From the NCBI GenBank assembly GCA_023055355.1, contig JALJCS010000024.1:6463501-6527500 (forward strand): DNA of 64,000 bases, written 5' to 3'. The notes below the pieces were generated by a model. It was not told the origin of the DNA and did not search any database. It worked only from the letters and a program-made list of their open reading frames with translations. Below, in pieces: positions 24,901-37,400 of this stretch. The DNA is from Agelaius tricolor. Lineage: Eukaryota; Chordata; Aves; Passeriformes; Icteridae. Every line of letters begins with the position of its first letter. The first letter of the stretch is position 1. The translations under genes and the position numbers were made by a program.

Positions 24901-26329
24901 GGAGATAAGAGAGCTCATCCATCAATACACACATCTGAGAGAAGATCAAAACAGCCCAGGTGGTAAATAACCTGGACACTTGCCTGCAGGACCTAAAATT
25001 AGAGATCAGCACAAAGAATTGGCAGGTGAATACTCAGCAGATGCTGTCTTATCTCTCTATTTGCTTTGGAAGTTTGGGGCTGACCCAAAACATGTTGAAA
25101 TCAATTTGTATCTTCTCCTTTATTTCAATAGGCTATGCACTAGCCTCTAATCAGTTGTGGGCCTAATCAAATTATTTTTCTCATTGCCAGCTAATTACTC
25201 CTATGGAGAAATGAAACAATGTTAGATGAGCACTCTGTAGGAACTGTACCTCTACCATATGGTTTAGAACAAAAAATTAGGGCCTTGATTTCACACTGTC
25301 TTAAAGTCTCTTATTCCACCTAAAACAAGGACAATTTCCCACTCTTTTCTTGGTATGAATACAGAAACTGAGTGAAGAGTCAAGTGGAATGACTGTAACA
25401 AGTTCCCTTCCTTATGCAACAAAAAAAAGCTACTGCAATCAGGAAATCATTGGCTTTCAGCTCCAAGAGAGGAAGCAAGAATGCATTTAAACTGCAACAA
25501 GGAGACTGGATATCAGCAAAATGTTCTGTTGGTGAGGACAGAGCATGGGGCTGGGATACTTGGGGAGCCTTTGGCACCTCCAGCTTGGCTCCAGCCCCAG
25601 GCAGGGGATGGAGCACCCAGAGACTTCCTGGGCCACTGTTGCCAGTGCCTGATTGGAGTTCTGCCACAATTTGGAGGAAAATGCCAGGTACAGGACAAAG
25701 ACAAATTCAGTGCCATCACTTTGTGGTGACGGGCCATTTGCTCTATTTGACACATGGCAAAGCAGGAAATGTGAAAATGTTAAAATGTTAAATCTGCAAT
25801 TAATTAGATAAGGGGAAATCAATCATGCTAATAAGTATCTAAATGTTGTCAGACTCTAACTATAGCTTTGTGGATAGGACTGATCTAGTGATCACTTTCT
25901 TTAGGAATGGAAGGCTGCATAGGTTTGGCCAACTGATCCTATGTGCAGCTTCCCTGTAATATTTCCCAGCTAAATCTTCAAACTGAGTGTTGTGTCTGAG
26001 GCATTCCATGAGGCACTGAATCTCAGCAAAGGGAAGATCTTTGCTCAACAATCCCAAAAAACTTCTTTGACCTCATGGAGGGGAAAAGAAATGGCCTCCA
26101 CAAAAGGTACAACTTGCTGAAAGCAATCTTGCCTGCCAAAAAAGCACCACTTAAACTGCACTGTGTGTTTGTGGACCAGAATCTGAGATGCTGTAGCCTG
26201 GAGTGGTTATGACCCAGCCTTACAGGACCCACACAGCACTGTGTCTGTAAAATATGATGTATGCAAAATGCAAACATTCAGATGAGCCAGCTGTGCCCTG
26301 GCAGCCAGGAGGGACATCCCTGTCCTGGG
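18961..26329. other. Intergenic sequence upstream of MXD4
   Basis: After the CpG island the composition becomes AT-rich. No coding exon, RNA gene or complete transposon was recognised on either strand. Open frames are short and scattered. The only small structure noted is the 40-bp-period direct repeat at 23573-23636. Confidence 0.5.
23573..23636. repeat. Direct repeat, 24 bp, period 40
   Basis: ttgtattgcattaa followed by t or g and then cttccacaa occurs at 23573-23596 and again at 23613-23636, with one mismatch. The 16-bp spacer is unique. Confidence 0.85.
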
Positions 26330-26909
26330 GACATCAGGCCCAGCATCACCACTGGGGACAGGGAGGGATTGTCCTGATCTGCTCTAGGGTGGCCTCACCT
26401 CGAGTGCTGGGGGCAGCTTTGGGTGCCACAAGATAAGCAGGATATAAAGCTGCTACAGAGCATCCAAAGGAGGGCAACAGAGATGGTGAAGGGCCTCGAG
26501 GGGAAATGGTATGAGAGGCTGAGAACACTTGGTCTGTTCAGTCTGGAAGAGACTGAGGGGAGAACTCAGTGCAGTAACAAATTCCTTGTGAGGGGAAGAG
26601 GAGGGGCAGACACTGATCCCTGCTCTATGGTGACAGTGACAGGACCTGAGAGAATGGCCTGGAGTTGTGTCAGGGGACATTTAGGTTGGATATTAGGGAA
26701 AGGTTCTTTACCCAGAGGTGGTTGGGCACTGAACAGGCTCCCCATGGAAGTGGTCACAGCACCAAGCCTGACAGAGCTCAACAAGCATTTGGACAACTCT
26801 CTCAGGCCCATGGTGTGGGTCTTGGAGTGTCCTGTGCAGCTCAGGAGTTGGACTTTGAGGATCCTTGTGGGCCCCTCTCAACTCAGGATATTCTATGATT
26901 CTATGATTT
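26330..26909 (+). mobile_element. CR1 LINE, 5'-truncated 3' end
   Basis: The last roughly 580 bp of a CR1 non-LTR retrotransposon. It ends in the diagnostic short tandem attctatgattctatgattt in place of a poly-A tail. Phrases typical of CR1 are present: tccaaaggagggcaacagagatggtgaagg, in two parts, at 26463-26491, and ggttggatattagggaaaggttctt, in two parts, at 26683-26707. It is 5'-truncated as usual and carries small indels. It is same-sense with the + strand and intergenic. Confidence 0.93.
26423..26850 (+). pseudogene. CR1 ORF2 C-terminal remnant
   Basis: A broken reading frame shows the end of the CR1 ORF2 protein, C-terminal to the reverse transcriptase. QDIKLLQSIQRRATEMVKGL and LRTLGLFSLEE in one frame, and then RLDIRERFFTQRW in another, correspond to the family's conserved region (of the type RRATRLVKGLE, LRELGLFSLEKRR, FRLDIRKNFFTERV). 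Frame changes and missing upstream domains make it non-functional. Confidence 0.85.
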
Positions 26910-29900
26910 AATCTCAGGCAGATGTTTACCCTTCAAGTGTCATGTAGAGTGCCACGTTCTTTGTGTTGATTTTAGCATTGAGAGAAAATTTCAGTAACAA
27001 GGTGCTAGGGAGGTGAGAGAAAATGGGGGGCAGAATGGAGAATTTAACTTACTTGGTTTATTTGTTTTCCTTCCAGCTTTCCACAGGTCTGTTTTTTTAC
27101 CTTGTTCTTGGCTCTATGTCTGATCCCTTCTGTCCTGTTTTTGTTCTCCTTCCTTTGTTGCCGATGGTTTCCCGCTGTTTCCATTCCCCTCCTTTGGTGT
27201 GACACAGATTCTCTGCCTGAGCCCCGTCCAAGGTGTTGGGCTCCCTGCAGTTACAGCACAGGCTCAACACCAGGGACATGACTTCCTGCTTCTCTGACAG
27301 TGTCTGCATTGTGTAAGTGAATGTGTGTTTTATCAGCCCACAGAAAAGTTTCAGGGTAGTACTTAATGGATTCTCCTTTTTCTACCTTCTCAGGACACTG
27401 GCAGCTCTTCACCTCTTCTTCATTGTTGCTGGTCACTTGGTACCAACAGGAGCCTGCTCTAGATGATCTACACACAGCAAGAGAGCTTTGCTTGATGTGA
27501 TGACCCTACAGTCAACACAGAGAAAACACATAAAGGTATTAGAAAGTTGTTATGAATAAACATTCCCTATGCAGAGGGAAGTAGAAACACAGAAAAATCC
27601 CTGGATCTCATTACTAGAGGAATGAGATACCTGTATTAACTTGGATATCTCACATCCAGTTCAGGGCTTTCACCACAAAATGGCCCTGGGACCAGGATAA
27701 CACAGGGATGGATTTTTACTTTTTTCACCCTTTCAGATGTGCTAAGGATGGTGGAAGGTAAGACTTGTACCCAACACTACACTGCACTATTGGCATTTCA
27801 CCACTCACTCCCTCATGTGGGAAAGTCTAACTTACACCAACTCACTCTGCCACCTCTCTGTCTTTGAATGAAATGTTGAGGGTTGTTTAAAAATAATAAA
27901 GTATATTAGCAGTTACCCAAGAGGTGAGAAGATCACTAGTAGTATTTTCTTCTATTTAAAAAGATAGGTGCAATATTCAGAGGTGCACTGATGATACTTT
28001 AAGCTTTAACTTCTAATAACCATCTATCTGGAGTTTGCAGACACCCCTGATCTGCAGCTACAAGGTTTGAGTTAGCATCCCAACTCCTGTGAACTCAGAA
28101 AGTCCCTGAAGAGAGGTAACCCCTGATTGCTGAGCAATAGTACTGCTCAGTTCTGAAACACTGACACAAACCACACTATAGCTGTGCATGAGCAAAGGCT
28201 GACACAACCACACAAAAGGTATCTATAAATCTTTTTTGACAGCAGGTAGAAAATCTTTATCTTTGGTCTCATTCTTCTGTTTGCATCCTTGCCTTTGCTT
28301 CCCAAATTCAGATACATGTTTTTCACCAGACAGGCAGTATGATGGCTTAAGGAAAAGGGGGCAGTACTATTACCTCAGTGTGACCTCTGTTTTCATTGTC
28401 TGCACCTTTGACATCTAATCAAATACACATTAAAGTATCCAAAATGCACACATCTGGGCTCTTTGTAGAGTATGTTTGTTTCATTTTTTAAAGCTTTGCT
28501 TACCTGTGGAGTCTACTATTTATTGTATGATGCTTTTTGCCACTTAGGCACTATGCTTAATCAGATTTGTAAATTAATTCTCTCCTGGGGTTTCTCTTTG
28601 TGTGTTCAGAAAGCATAAAAAGTGTTAATGACACGCTTCAGAACACACACTGGTTACATTAGTCATCCTCTCAGCATAGTAGTTTTATGGAGAACACTTT
28701 CAGTTAAAAAAAAGCCTTATTTCCTTTAATCCAGTTTATTTGCCCCACTTTTGATCCCTATAGTTATGTTACATGTTAGTAAACAGCTACACAACACGCA
28801 AGGGCTGTAATTGTCTTTTTTTTTTCTAGAGGAAAAGAGCTACTGTTTACATCTTGAAATATCTATTATTACTTTTTGTGATATATTCAACTGAAAACAT
28901 TTTCATACAGGAAATTCCCCTTGTTCTGGAAGATGGAAAGCTGGTTGTAAAAATGAGGCCTGCTGAGTCACAACATGCGCTCCCTGCCCAGCAGTCCCCA
29001 CCCACATCAGGCTGACACTGGATGGGAAAGGACAGCTTGGATGGGGAGCACCAAACTCTCCATCAGTGCTGCCCACACCTTCATGGACAGCCATCCCTCA
29101 CACACTGTGCCCTTTCCTTGTCCAGCTGTTCAAAGCACCAAAATGTGGCACCCTTCTGTGGCAAACATTGCAAAGGGGGAAAGAATTTGCACAGCAGAAA
29201 ATGTCACTGATGTTGGTGACATGTTGGAGGAGAGAGTCCTTGGCCAGCACTGCAGTGCCCCTCAGCAAGAAAGGAGGACTGCCATGGCCACTGCTCTGCA
29301 ATGACAACAAACTGCAGCAGATCACTGTGGAAGTGAGGGGTACTTCCCAGAAGTCATTGTCACAGACAAGAAGTCCATTTCCACAGACAAACATGGCTGC
29401 AGTTCTCACTTTACGCCAGTGGGCCCAACAGAAAATCTCCTCATACTGCACACTCACTCTTGTACTCTCTAGGAGTCTTATCTACACACCCCACCCCAAC
29501 CCACACACTCCCCCAATCTCTCAGCCCTTTGTGTTTCACAGGAAACAAGTAGATAAACCACATCTTTCTATTTCCTAATTATGCAAAAACGTAGAAACTC
29601 CTAAACTTTCAGAAGCTCAAAAATGCTGACGTGGTTGGAAAAAAAAACAGGCAAAGAGGAGACCTGAAACCAAATGGGGACTTTACAGTGGGATGTCATA
29701 AACATGACAAAGATGAGGGGTGTGCTCACAGAACACTCACATGCTTTTGCTGAAACAGAAGAGCAATGGATGGTAACGAGAGCCCCATCTTTGAGGAAGG
29801 ACTCAGCAGGAGGAAAATCTTTTGTCTGATGGAGCAATCCATGATTCTGAGAAGGGAAAACATTGCGTTGATTGTTGCACAGAGGAACTTGCTCAGCTCA

Positions 29901-32900
29901 GTGGGGAGGAACCTGGCTCTAGCACTGCTCTCCAGCAGGACCCTGGGGATTTCTAGACATGTTTTTGGCCAGACCACTTCTTCTCTCCCAGCCTCCCTCT
30001 TTCCTTGGATCTGTGCCTGCCTCAGAGCTGTGGGATAACCAGGACTTCATCCATTCTGCACCAACGTGGGGACATGCAACTGCACTAAGTGCATGCAATG
30101 GAGCCCCAGCAAGAAGCCAAAGAGCAGCTATGCCTATGCCTTTGCTCCCTCATTTCTGAGTGCCTCAGTCACTGCCTGTCCATTGGCTGGCACATGTTTC
30201 TGTTCCTGGGACACCTGGAGAGGCTGAGTTCATCCCATCAGTGCAGCTGCTTGTTCCCCTTCTCCCTGGTTTCACATGTTCACTCTCAAATCTTTTCCTT
30301 CTTGCCAGTTGCTTCAGACCACATGATTTAACCCTTTCTAAATTTTCCCACATTCTGTAACAATTTTGGGAAATGGGAAGGGCATCCAAAGAACTGAACC
30401 TGCAGGGTAGGTGGGCTGGTGGTGAGTGTAGCCTGTCAGAGCCCACTGCTGCTAGCAGGGAATGCTGCAGCCCATGGTACCAGTACTTACAGAGCCCTTT
30501 TCCCCCCAATTCCCACATCATAACAGCCTGTACAGGTCTCTGGCTTGTATTTCCTTGTTCAAATGTCTGTATTCTTTTCCTTGGGAAACAGCAGAGTGAC
30601 ATGGAGGAAGGAGGAATTCCTGACTATGGTGAGTTCTGGCCATGAGTGCCACAATTGTCAGCCAGATGCCGAGAAACCGATGTCATTCACAGGCAACATT
30701 TGTTTCCTTAGCAGCTCTTCTGTTCTCTGGCACATTGTCAAGGGCAAAGGAAGAGGGCAGGTTCATCAAGCACTGCTGGCCAGGCTTGCAGGCAGCATGC
30801 AGGCTTGGAGGACTGACTGCAGCAGGGCATGGGCAGAGTTTTCTGCAGCCTGTGCTGTTGCTTTGACATCAAATTACTCAGGTCCTGTAGGTTAATTTGG
30901 TTACCAGTTCATATATAGATGTGTTAAAACACCAGTTTGAAAGGCAGGACTGTTGTGAGGACCTGAGCACCTTCCTCCTGAGAAGAAGCCTTGGCTTGGT
31001 AGAGCTGTGCAGTCTGCAGGGCAGCTGCACTACCTTATCCTAGATGAGGACCCACTGCCTGTCCTGTCCCAAATCTGTCCCAACCTCCCTTTCTGTTTCC
31101 ACACTGGGAGCAGGACATGAGGGTGGTGTCTCTGTGTCTCTCCAGCTCCTGCTTTAACCAAGAGGATGTTTGTTTCCTGCAAAGGAAAGCACAGTCAGCT
31201 GTCACGCTAGAGGAAAATAAAACATGATGCCAGACTGGTATATTTTACACACCTGCATAGAGATTTCATCAGAGCTTAACTTGACTTATCAAACCAAGCC
31301 CTAATTTTGTACATCACTAGTAGACAAGCTCAGGGGACTAATGCAGACAGGGAGATGCTCAGTTTGTTCCCAGTGGGGTTGTCACATGGGACAGTCCCAG
31401 CTGGAGTAATCATTGAAAGTATTGAAAATGGACACTGACCATGTGGAGCTCGGGAAATGGAAGGATATGACATTAATGCTGCAGATATTACACATTCCCA
31501 GTGATCTGCTGCTGAAAGGTGCCACATGGCTTCACTGCGTGGTGCTTGTCCAGCACATTTGTTGCTCTGGTGAAATTTGGTTCCTTCACAACACCCCATA
31601 GGCTGAGGCATTGCAGGATGTCCTGCATGACTGTGAGAACCAGAAATTCACAGTAGCATTGGGTGGATCGGGAATGGGACTTTTTAGGTAGGGAAGGACT
31701 TACTGCCCATGCCTACTGGTGGCCTTGGGAGTGGATTAGAGAATCATGCAGCAAAGCATCTTGACTCCATTAGGGTCCTGAATCTTCCTGTTGTTTCTTG
31801 CAATTCCTTTATCTGTATCCATTGTGGAATTGGTAATCATGCCCATTTCAGCCTAACATTGTCCCATTTTCCTTTCATTTCCCCTTACACTATTATACAT
31901 AGCAATCATTTTTGGCCACGAACATTGTTATTTTTGCAAACTGAGGTATTTCTCACAACAAAAATCTTTCTAAGTCTGGTCACTGTTTTCCCTTATTGTG
32001 AATATTCATTCAGCACTTACCTTTGCCAAAGATGATGTAGTGCAAGCAGGTGTCCCAGCCGTACGGAAAACACATTTCATTCCTGACAGCGGTCCTGCTG
32101 TTTCAGGAGAAGCCTACCCCATGCAGAGATAGGCTGGTTAGATCAAACTGTACTAATTGCAGAGTGATTTGGAAATCTGTTCCACTTGCAAACAGAATGA
32201 ATCCAACACTTGGTAACATTGAATTAACAAAGGTCACATTTCATAAATATTACCAAGCAATTTTCATAGATAATGCAGCAGGCTGGTTAATGATTAGAGC
32301 AGTAAACCTCTGACGTAAAGCCATGATGGATAAGGGACATATTTTTACAGCTTCCGTTATTATTGCCTCAGGGATCTTAACTAAAAGCAGCAGAAATTAT
32401 TAGGTTCCAACATATCTTTAAAATCTAACCAATCAGGCTGTATCTGCTCTTCCCAATGGCTTTTGTATTACAAACTAGAAAATTCAGTTAGATTCTCAAT
32501 GGGAAAAAAAGAACATACTGGTTTCAATCCGGTTCTACTGGACTCTGCAATGTAAAAACCAGTTTTGGTAACTGGTGGGAATTGGCATGGCTCAGGTTAA
32601 GAAGGGATGGAATTCTCCCTCATGCCCCAACTGCTGAATCTGCTGGATCAGGGCAGCAAACTTTAGTAAAGATGTAGTTCTGCTCCAAGGAGTGATCCCA
32701 GGGACTGGCTCCCCTCTGAAAACTTGGTCTCAACTGGGTCAAAACACTTTTTTTTAGATTGGAATGAATTACCTGAGCAGTAATCTTGATGAAGTTTGTG
32801 GGATTAGCTCTGTAGGGAACCAGTGTTGAACATGTAATAAGTAAGGGAAGATGATGGAATGAATCCTTATGAATCTGTGGGATTAAACAGAAATCTTGAG

Positions 32901-34420
32901 CCCAGGTATAAACAGAGGACTCAAAACCAGTGAATGTAATTTTCTAGGACTTAATTAGACATGTTTTTATCTGATAGTCACATACTCATAGACAACCTGC
33001 ATTTCTCAGTAGGGTTTTATCTTCTGCGAGCCATTTGTGTCTGAATTTTATGGGTTAGAAAACCTTGGTATACAGCTGTGGCACAGCTGCCATCCAGCAG
33101 TGCTTAAGGGTGGAGGGCTTGGGAATCAGCAAAATTCCAGCAGGAATTTTTTATTTCCTTCATTCAGAAGAAACTAACAGGGATGGAAAGTTGCTAATGC
33201 CAATCTATAATGCATTTTTGAGAGAAATGATCTGTGAAACATGCAGTGATGTCCAGGTGCTTGGATGAAGAGATGGAACTTGTTACATCTCCATTTGGGA
33301 AAGCCATTTGATGGGATGAAATGTGAATTGTCCATGCAGTGACACCATTTGGACATGACAGATTTTAATTTTCAATTTTTAGATGCTCATGCTCTAAGGT
33401 CATTCAGAGCCTAAACCTAAAAACGTAATTCTTTGAAAACCTAGTGCAATTAAAGTGACAGAAAAAACAAAACCAAACCAAACAAAACTCCAACATCAAT
33501 GAAAGTAGCAACTCAGCTAAACATAAAATAACCCTAATTGTGAAAGCCAGCCTAAAGCAGCATCAGGACCAGAGTCAGAAGAAACCTAGAAGGCTTTTCC
33601 CACAGCTGGACCCAGAGGACCCTGACAGGCTGTAGGGTCACTGCTCCCTGGAGGGCTCACCCTGCCTGCAGACAGCACTTTCTCCAGCCCTGCCTCCATC
33701 CCAGCTGGAACGGGCTGAAAAATAACTGGAAGTTTCTTGTCAGAGCAGACGCACAGCACAGCCAGTTCTTCATTGACAAATGAGAGAAAGAAAACAAAAT
33801 ATCACACTGTCATTTAAAAATAGCTTCAGCAGAAATACCACAGGCAGTGCTTTCATCGAGCAGAGATCAGCGACTGATTAGGGAGGGCTATCAGTGTACC
33901 TGGTGCCGGATAAAACCCGATCCTGCTGCAAGGCGCTCTCACCCAGCCACAGATTGTGGGGGGTGATGAATGCCTGAGAAACTCTAGAAGTTTTCTGATA
34001 ATGCAGGAGTTTGAAACAAGGGGGCTCTGCTCCTCACCTGCAATGCAGCTTTGGGAAAGCTCCATGTGGTCTGATGGTGCCAAGTGGCATTTTCAGATTT
34101 TGGTGGGGCAGGGCCATTCCCTGTTTATGACAAATGCAAGCTGGCTTGGTCTGCTGCCAAAGTGGGGAGAGCTGTGCGAAGGTGATCCCCCCTGTAAATG
34201 ATAGTGAAAGTATTTCTAAAGGAGAGGCACCAAAATTCAGCCTAGGTTTGGGGACTTCCATTTTTAAAGCACAGTGTGTGCAACATGCAATAGTTTTCAA
34301 ATGGCAGAGCTCAAATAGCATGACCCAGGATTTAGGGTTATTGCAACTTTTAACATTTCTTCTGGTCTCCTGCCCCTTGATTCTGCTTATACAAAGAATT
34401 CAGGTGTTAAAATGAATGTT
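26910..34420. other. Intergenic sequence, no recognised gene
   Basis: No exon with family similarity was found. Two overlapping minus-strand open frames at 27097-27475 have a slightly protein-like composition and end near gt dinucleotides, but match nothing I know. The rest is ordinary AT-rich non-coding DNA. Confidence 0.45.
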
Positions 34421-34421
34421 G

Positions 34422-34438
34422 TTTTTTTTTTTTTTTTT
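34422..34438. repeat. Poly-T tract
   Basis: Seventeen T residues in a row. The following 120 bp are AT-rich and include gtctatttgcattattctaa near 34492. No retroelement could be recognised on the minus strand. Confidence 0.8.
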
Positions 34439-37400
34439 ATCTGTTTATTGTAAAGTACTTAGGCATAATTTAATTTGCAACTGTTATTTGGGTCTATTTG
34501 CATTATTCTAATTATTTGATCCAATAGGGGAATTAATATTTACTAGCTGAAGAAAATTGTGCAATGAACAAAACCACACCAATTTGCTTAAGAGACTCTA
34601 GGATGTATTTCAAGATAAAAGAAGAAATTGATGAGAAGATACCGAGAGCAAGTCCTGAGTTTTTCTGAGATGGTATAATTTGTTAGCTTACCATAGTCCC
34701 TTCAAGATGTACCTTGACCCATCACTTGTCTAAAACTTCATATCAGGAGCTGTGGCTGAAATCCAGATGCTTGAAACACTGTCAGTACTGAAAAAAGAAA
34801 ACAAGTATATTAGAAGAAAAGCAACTGGATGAGTAGCTTTGCTAAGTCAAGTGTCATTCTCATGACCCTAAGATTAAATATCTTTCCTGTTTTTATGTAT
34901 CCTGACTGTTCTTGACACGTGACTGCAAAAGCAAGCACAGCACAATAGAAATCTATGCAAACCTATCAAAACCACAGAAAGAGACAAATCAGGTAACGTG
35001 GTGACCTACCCTGAAGCAGGGAGTCCCCTCCTGGGGCTGCCCTCACAGCTGGAACCTATCCACAGTGGAATGAGTGCCCTGATGGTTGGATGCCATCCTG
35101 TGCAGCATGCCTGGGAGGGCAGAGTCCCTGCCTCTGCACTCAGGATTGAGGACACAGCATCTGCTGCCTTGCCAAAGCCACTTCAGGGAGTGGGCAACAC
35201 CCCAAGAGCAGAGCAGTGCCTGGAGTCAGCGTGGCACTCCCCTGCCCCTGAGGTACAGATGCTCACAGCCACGTTGTGCAGCAAGCAGGGGGATGCAGAA
35301 GCCTCACTCTGGGTCTCCTTACGGGAGTCATCTTGCACCCATCCTTTCCCCTCTTTTTGCCCCATTCCCAGGATCTTGGCTATGCAGAGCTCCCACCATT
35401 CTTGCTCTTCCAGGCTATCTTCAAAATGCTGTCTTGGGTGCTTCTCTAATCTCCCAGAGCTACATTTCTGAGACTTCCCCTCCTGCACAATGTCCATTCC
35501 CTTGTGGGATCCACATGGGCCATTTCTGGGGGCAGTGCCAGATCCATCACACTTCTGGGATTCCTGCTCTCCTATCATGAGGCCAGGGCATTATCTGGGA
35601 CTGGTTCTTTATTGAAGCAATGAGTTACTGCTCTTCAAGCTGAGGCAACAGCAAGTGACACCTTAGGTCTTTCACTCCCAGGTCAGTTGCTTGTGCTCCA
35701 GGCACCACCTGAAAGGAAAACCAGCTGCCCCAGTTTCCCCAGTAAACCAGAGGTGGGAAAATGCAACTCCCTCAGCCCAGTCTGTAGCCACATCTACTCA
35801 GCCTGGACCAGTGACTCTGACAATTTTGCTGCTGAGATTCCCTGCAGGAAGGAGAATACTGACTACAGGTTGTCAAAATGCCTTTTAGCATTAGCAGGAA
35901 ACTCTGCTCCAGGCAGAGTAGGATACATACAAAGCCTTAAGCTGTTCCAGGCTTCACAGAGCAGCAGACAGGAAAATACATGTGGCTGCATTGGGACACG
36001 TTGTTTTAAAGCCCTGTGTGATAGCACCAAGTGGCATAAATCAGAATTACCTGTCACAAACTGTATGTCACTGTGGCCATTTCTCCAGTCCTGGCTGAAC
36101 AGCAGCTCAAACTCTCTGAGACAGTGGTTACACTGGAAAGAGGGAAAAGATGTAACAATGCAGGAGATGGTTAAAAAAAACACTGATGCCTGAAAAAAAA
36201 AGTTGAAATGTATCCCTTTAGAAAGTAGTGCTGAGGATGTGTGAGGGCAGGAACATGAAGGGCTTTCCTCCTTCCTGAGAACCAAGAACTGGCTCCAAGA
36301 TCTTTTCCTTTAGCATCAATTTCACATTTTGGCTTTTCTGTATGAGGAAGTGCAGGACTCATATAAACGTGTGCTTTCTGCAGCCTCAGGGTGTCCAATG
36401 TTTCTCTAAAACAGTTTGCTAAGTTAAAGCTCAGTTCCCCAGGGAAGTTGTGGAGTGAGGCCAGCAGCACATCCTGGAAGCAGCTAATGAGTGAGCTGCT
36501 AAATACTTCACATTCCTCATGGACACCAATCCAGACTGGAAACCTGAGGAGGTTACTCAGCATAAGACATTTGCCTCTGGGAACTCTTCTGAGTAGCAAC
36601 AAGTCAAGTCAAAACCTCAGTCTGGACCTCACCTCTAGATCCAAGCCATGTCCTGACCAGAGCCAACAGCCTAAAGTGGGGAGTCACAACCTGGGGCCTC
36701 TGCCTGCTCTGGAGACCAAGAGCAGGCTCTGTATTCCTGGTGCTGAGCTATTGCCCACCTGTGCTATTTAAAGGCCTTTTTCCTAGTTGCCTTCCACAGC
36801 TCCAGCTCCTCTTCTTCTTCCTCCTCTCCAAAAGTCTCTGCCTGTCTTGGTTTAAGTAACTCATTGCAAGATACTCTAACCAGGGCTGTCTTGAAACAAA
36901 GGTAGGTGTTGGTTTCTTTTCAGCCTCCAGTTTGGGCGAAGTCACCATGGTGTGTGAGCAGGTTGGCAGTGAAAAGCAGCCTGGCTTACACTTAGCACTG
37001 CCAGAGAACTTCTGGGCATTGTGGTAACTGAACAACATCCCATGGCTCTCAGAAGTATTTTCCCTATAGGAGGTCAAGATAGTAAGAGCAGATTTTGTAG
37101 AGTTTAATACCAATGTGTGCTACTGAAAACCAAAGATGTTGCTGAAAATTTAAGAAAAAAGTAAATTGTCCATGAACACAAGGTTTGGTGCTGGGATCAA
37201 GATGCCAGGGCTCATAGCTGCTACCCCAGACCTGCTGCTCCAGCATTTTGGGGGTCAAAGACTGAGAGTAGCTGTATTTTTGGAAAGAAGTCCTGTTCTT
37301 AGATGGATTCAAGCATAGAGAAATCAGGACAAGAGCTTCATAAATTCATTTCCTTCTGCCTTCCTCACTCATCATTGACTTGTTCCCACACTTTTTGGCA

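Noticed and set aside
25860..26277. Minus-strand frames next to the CR1 as remains of another retroelement
   Set aside because: The peptides do not align with CR1 ORF2 or any element I know, and the orientation is opposite to the neighbouring CR1.
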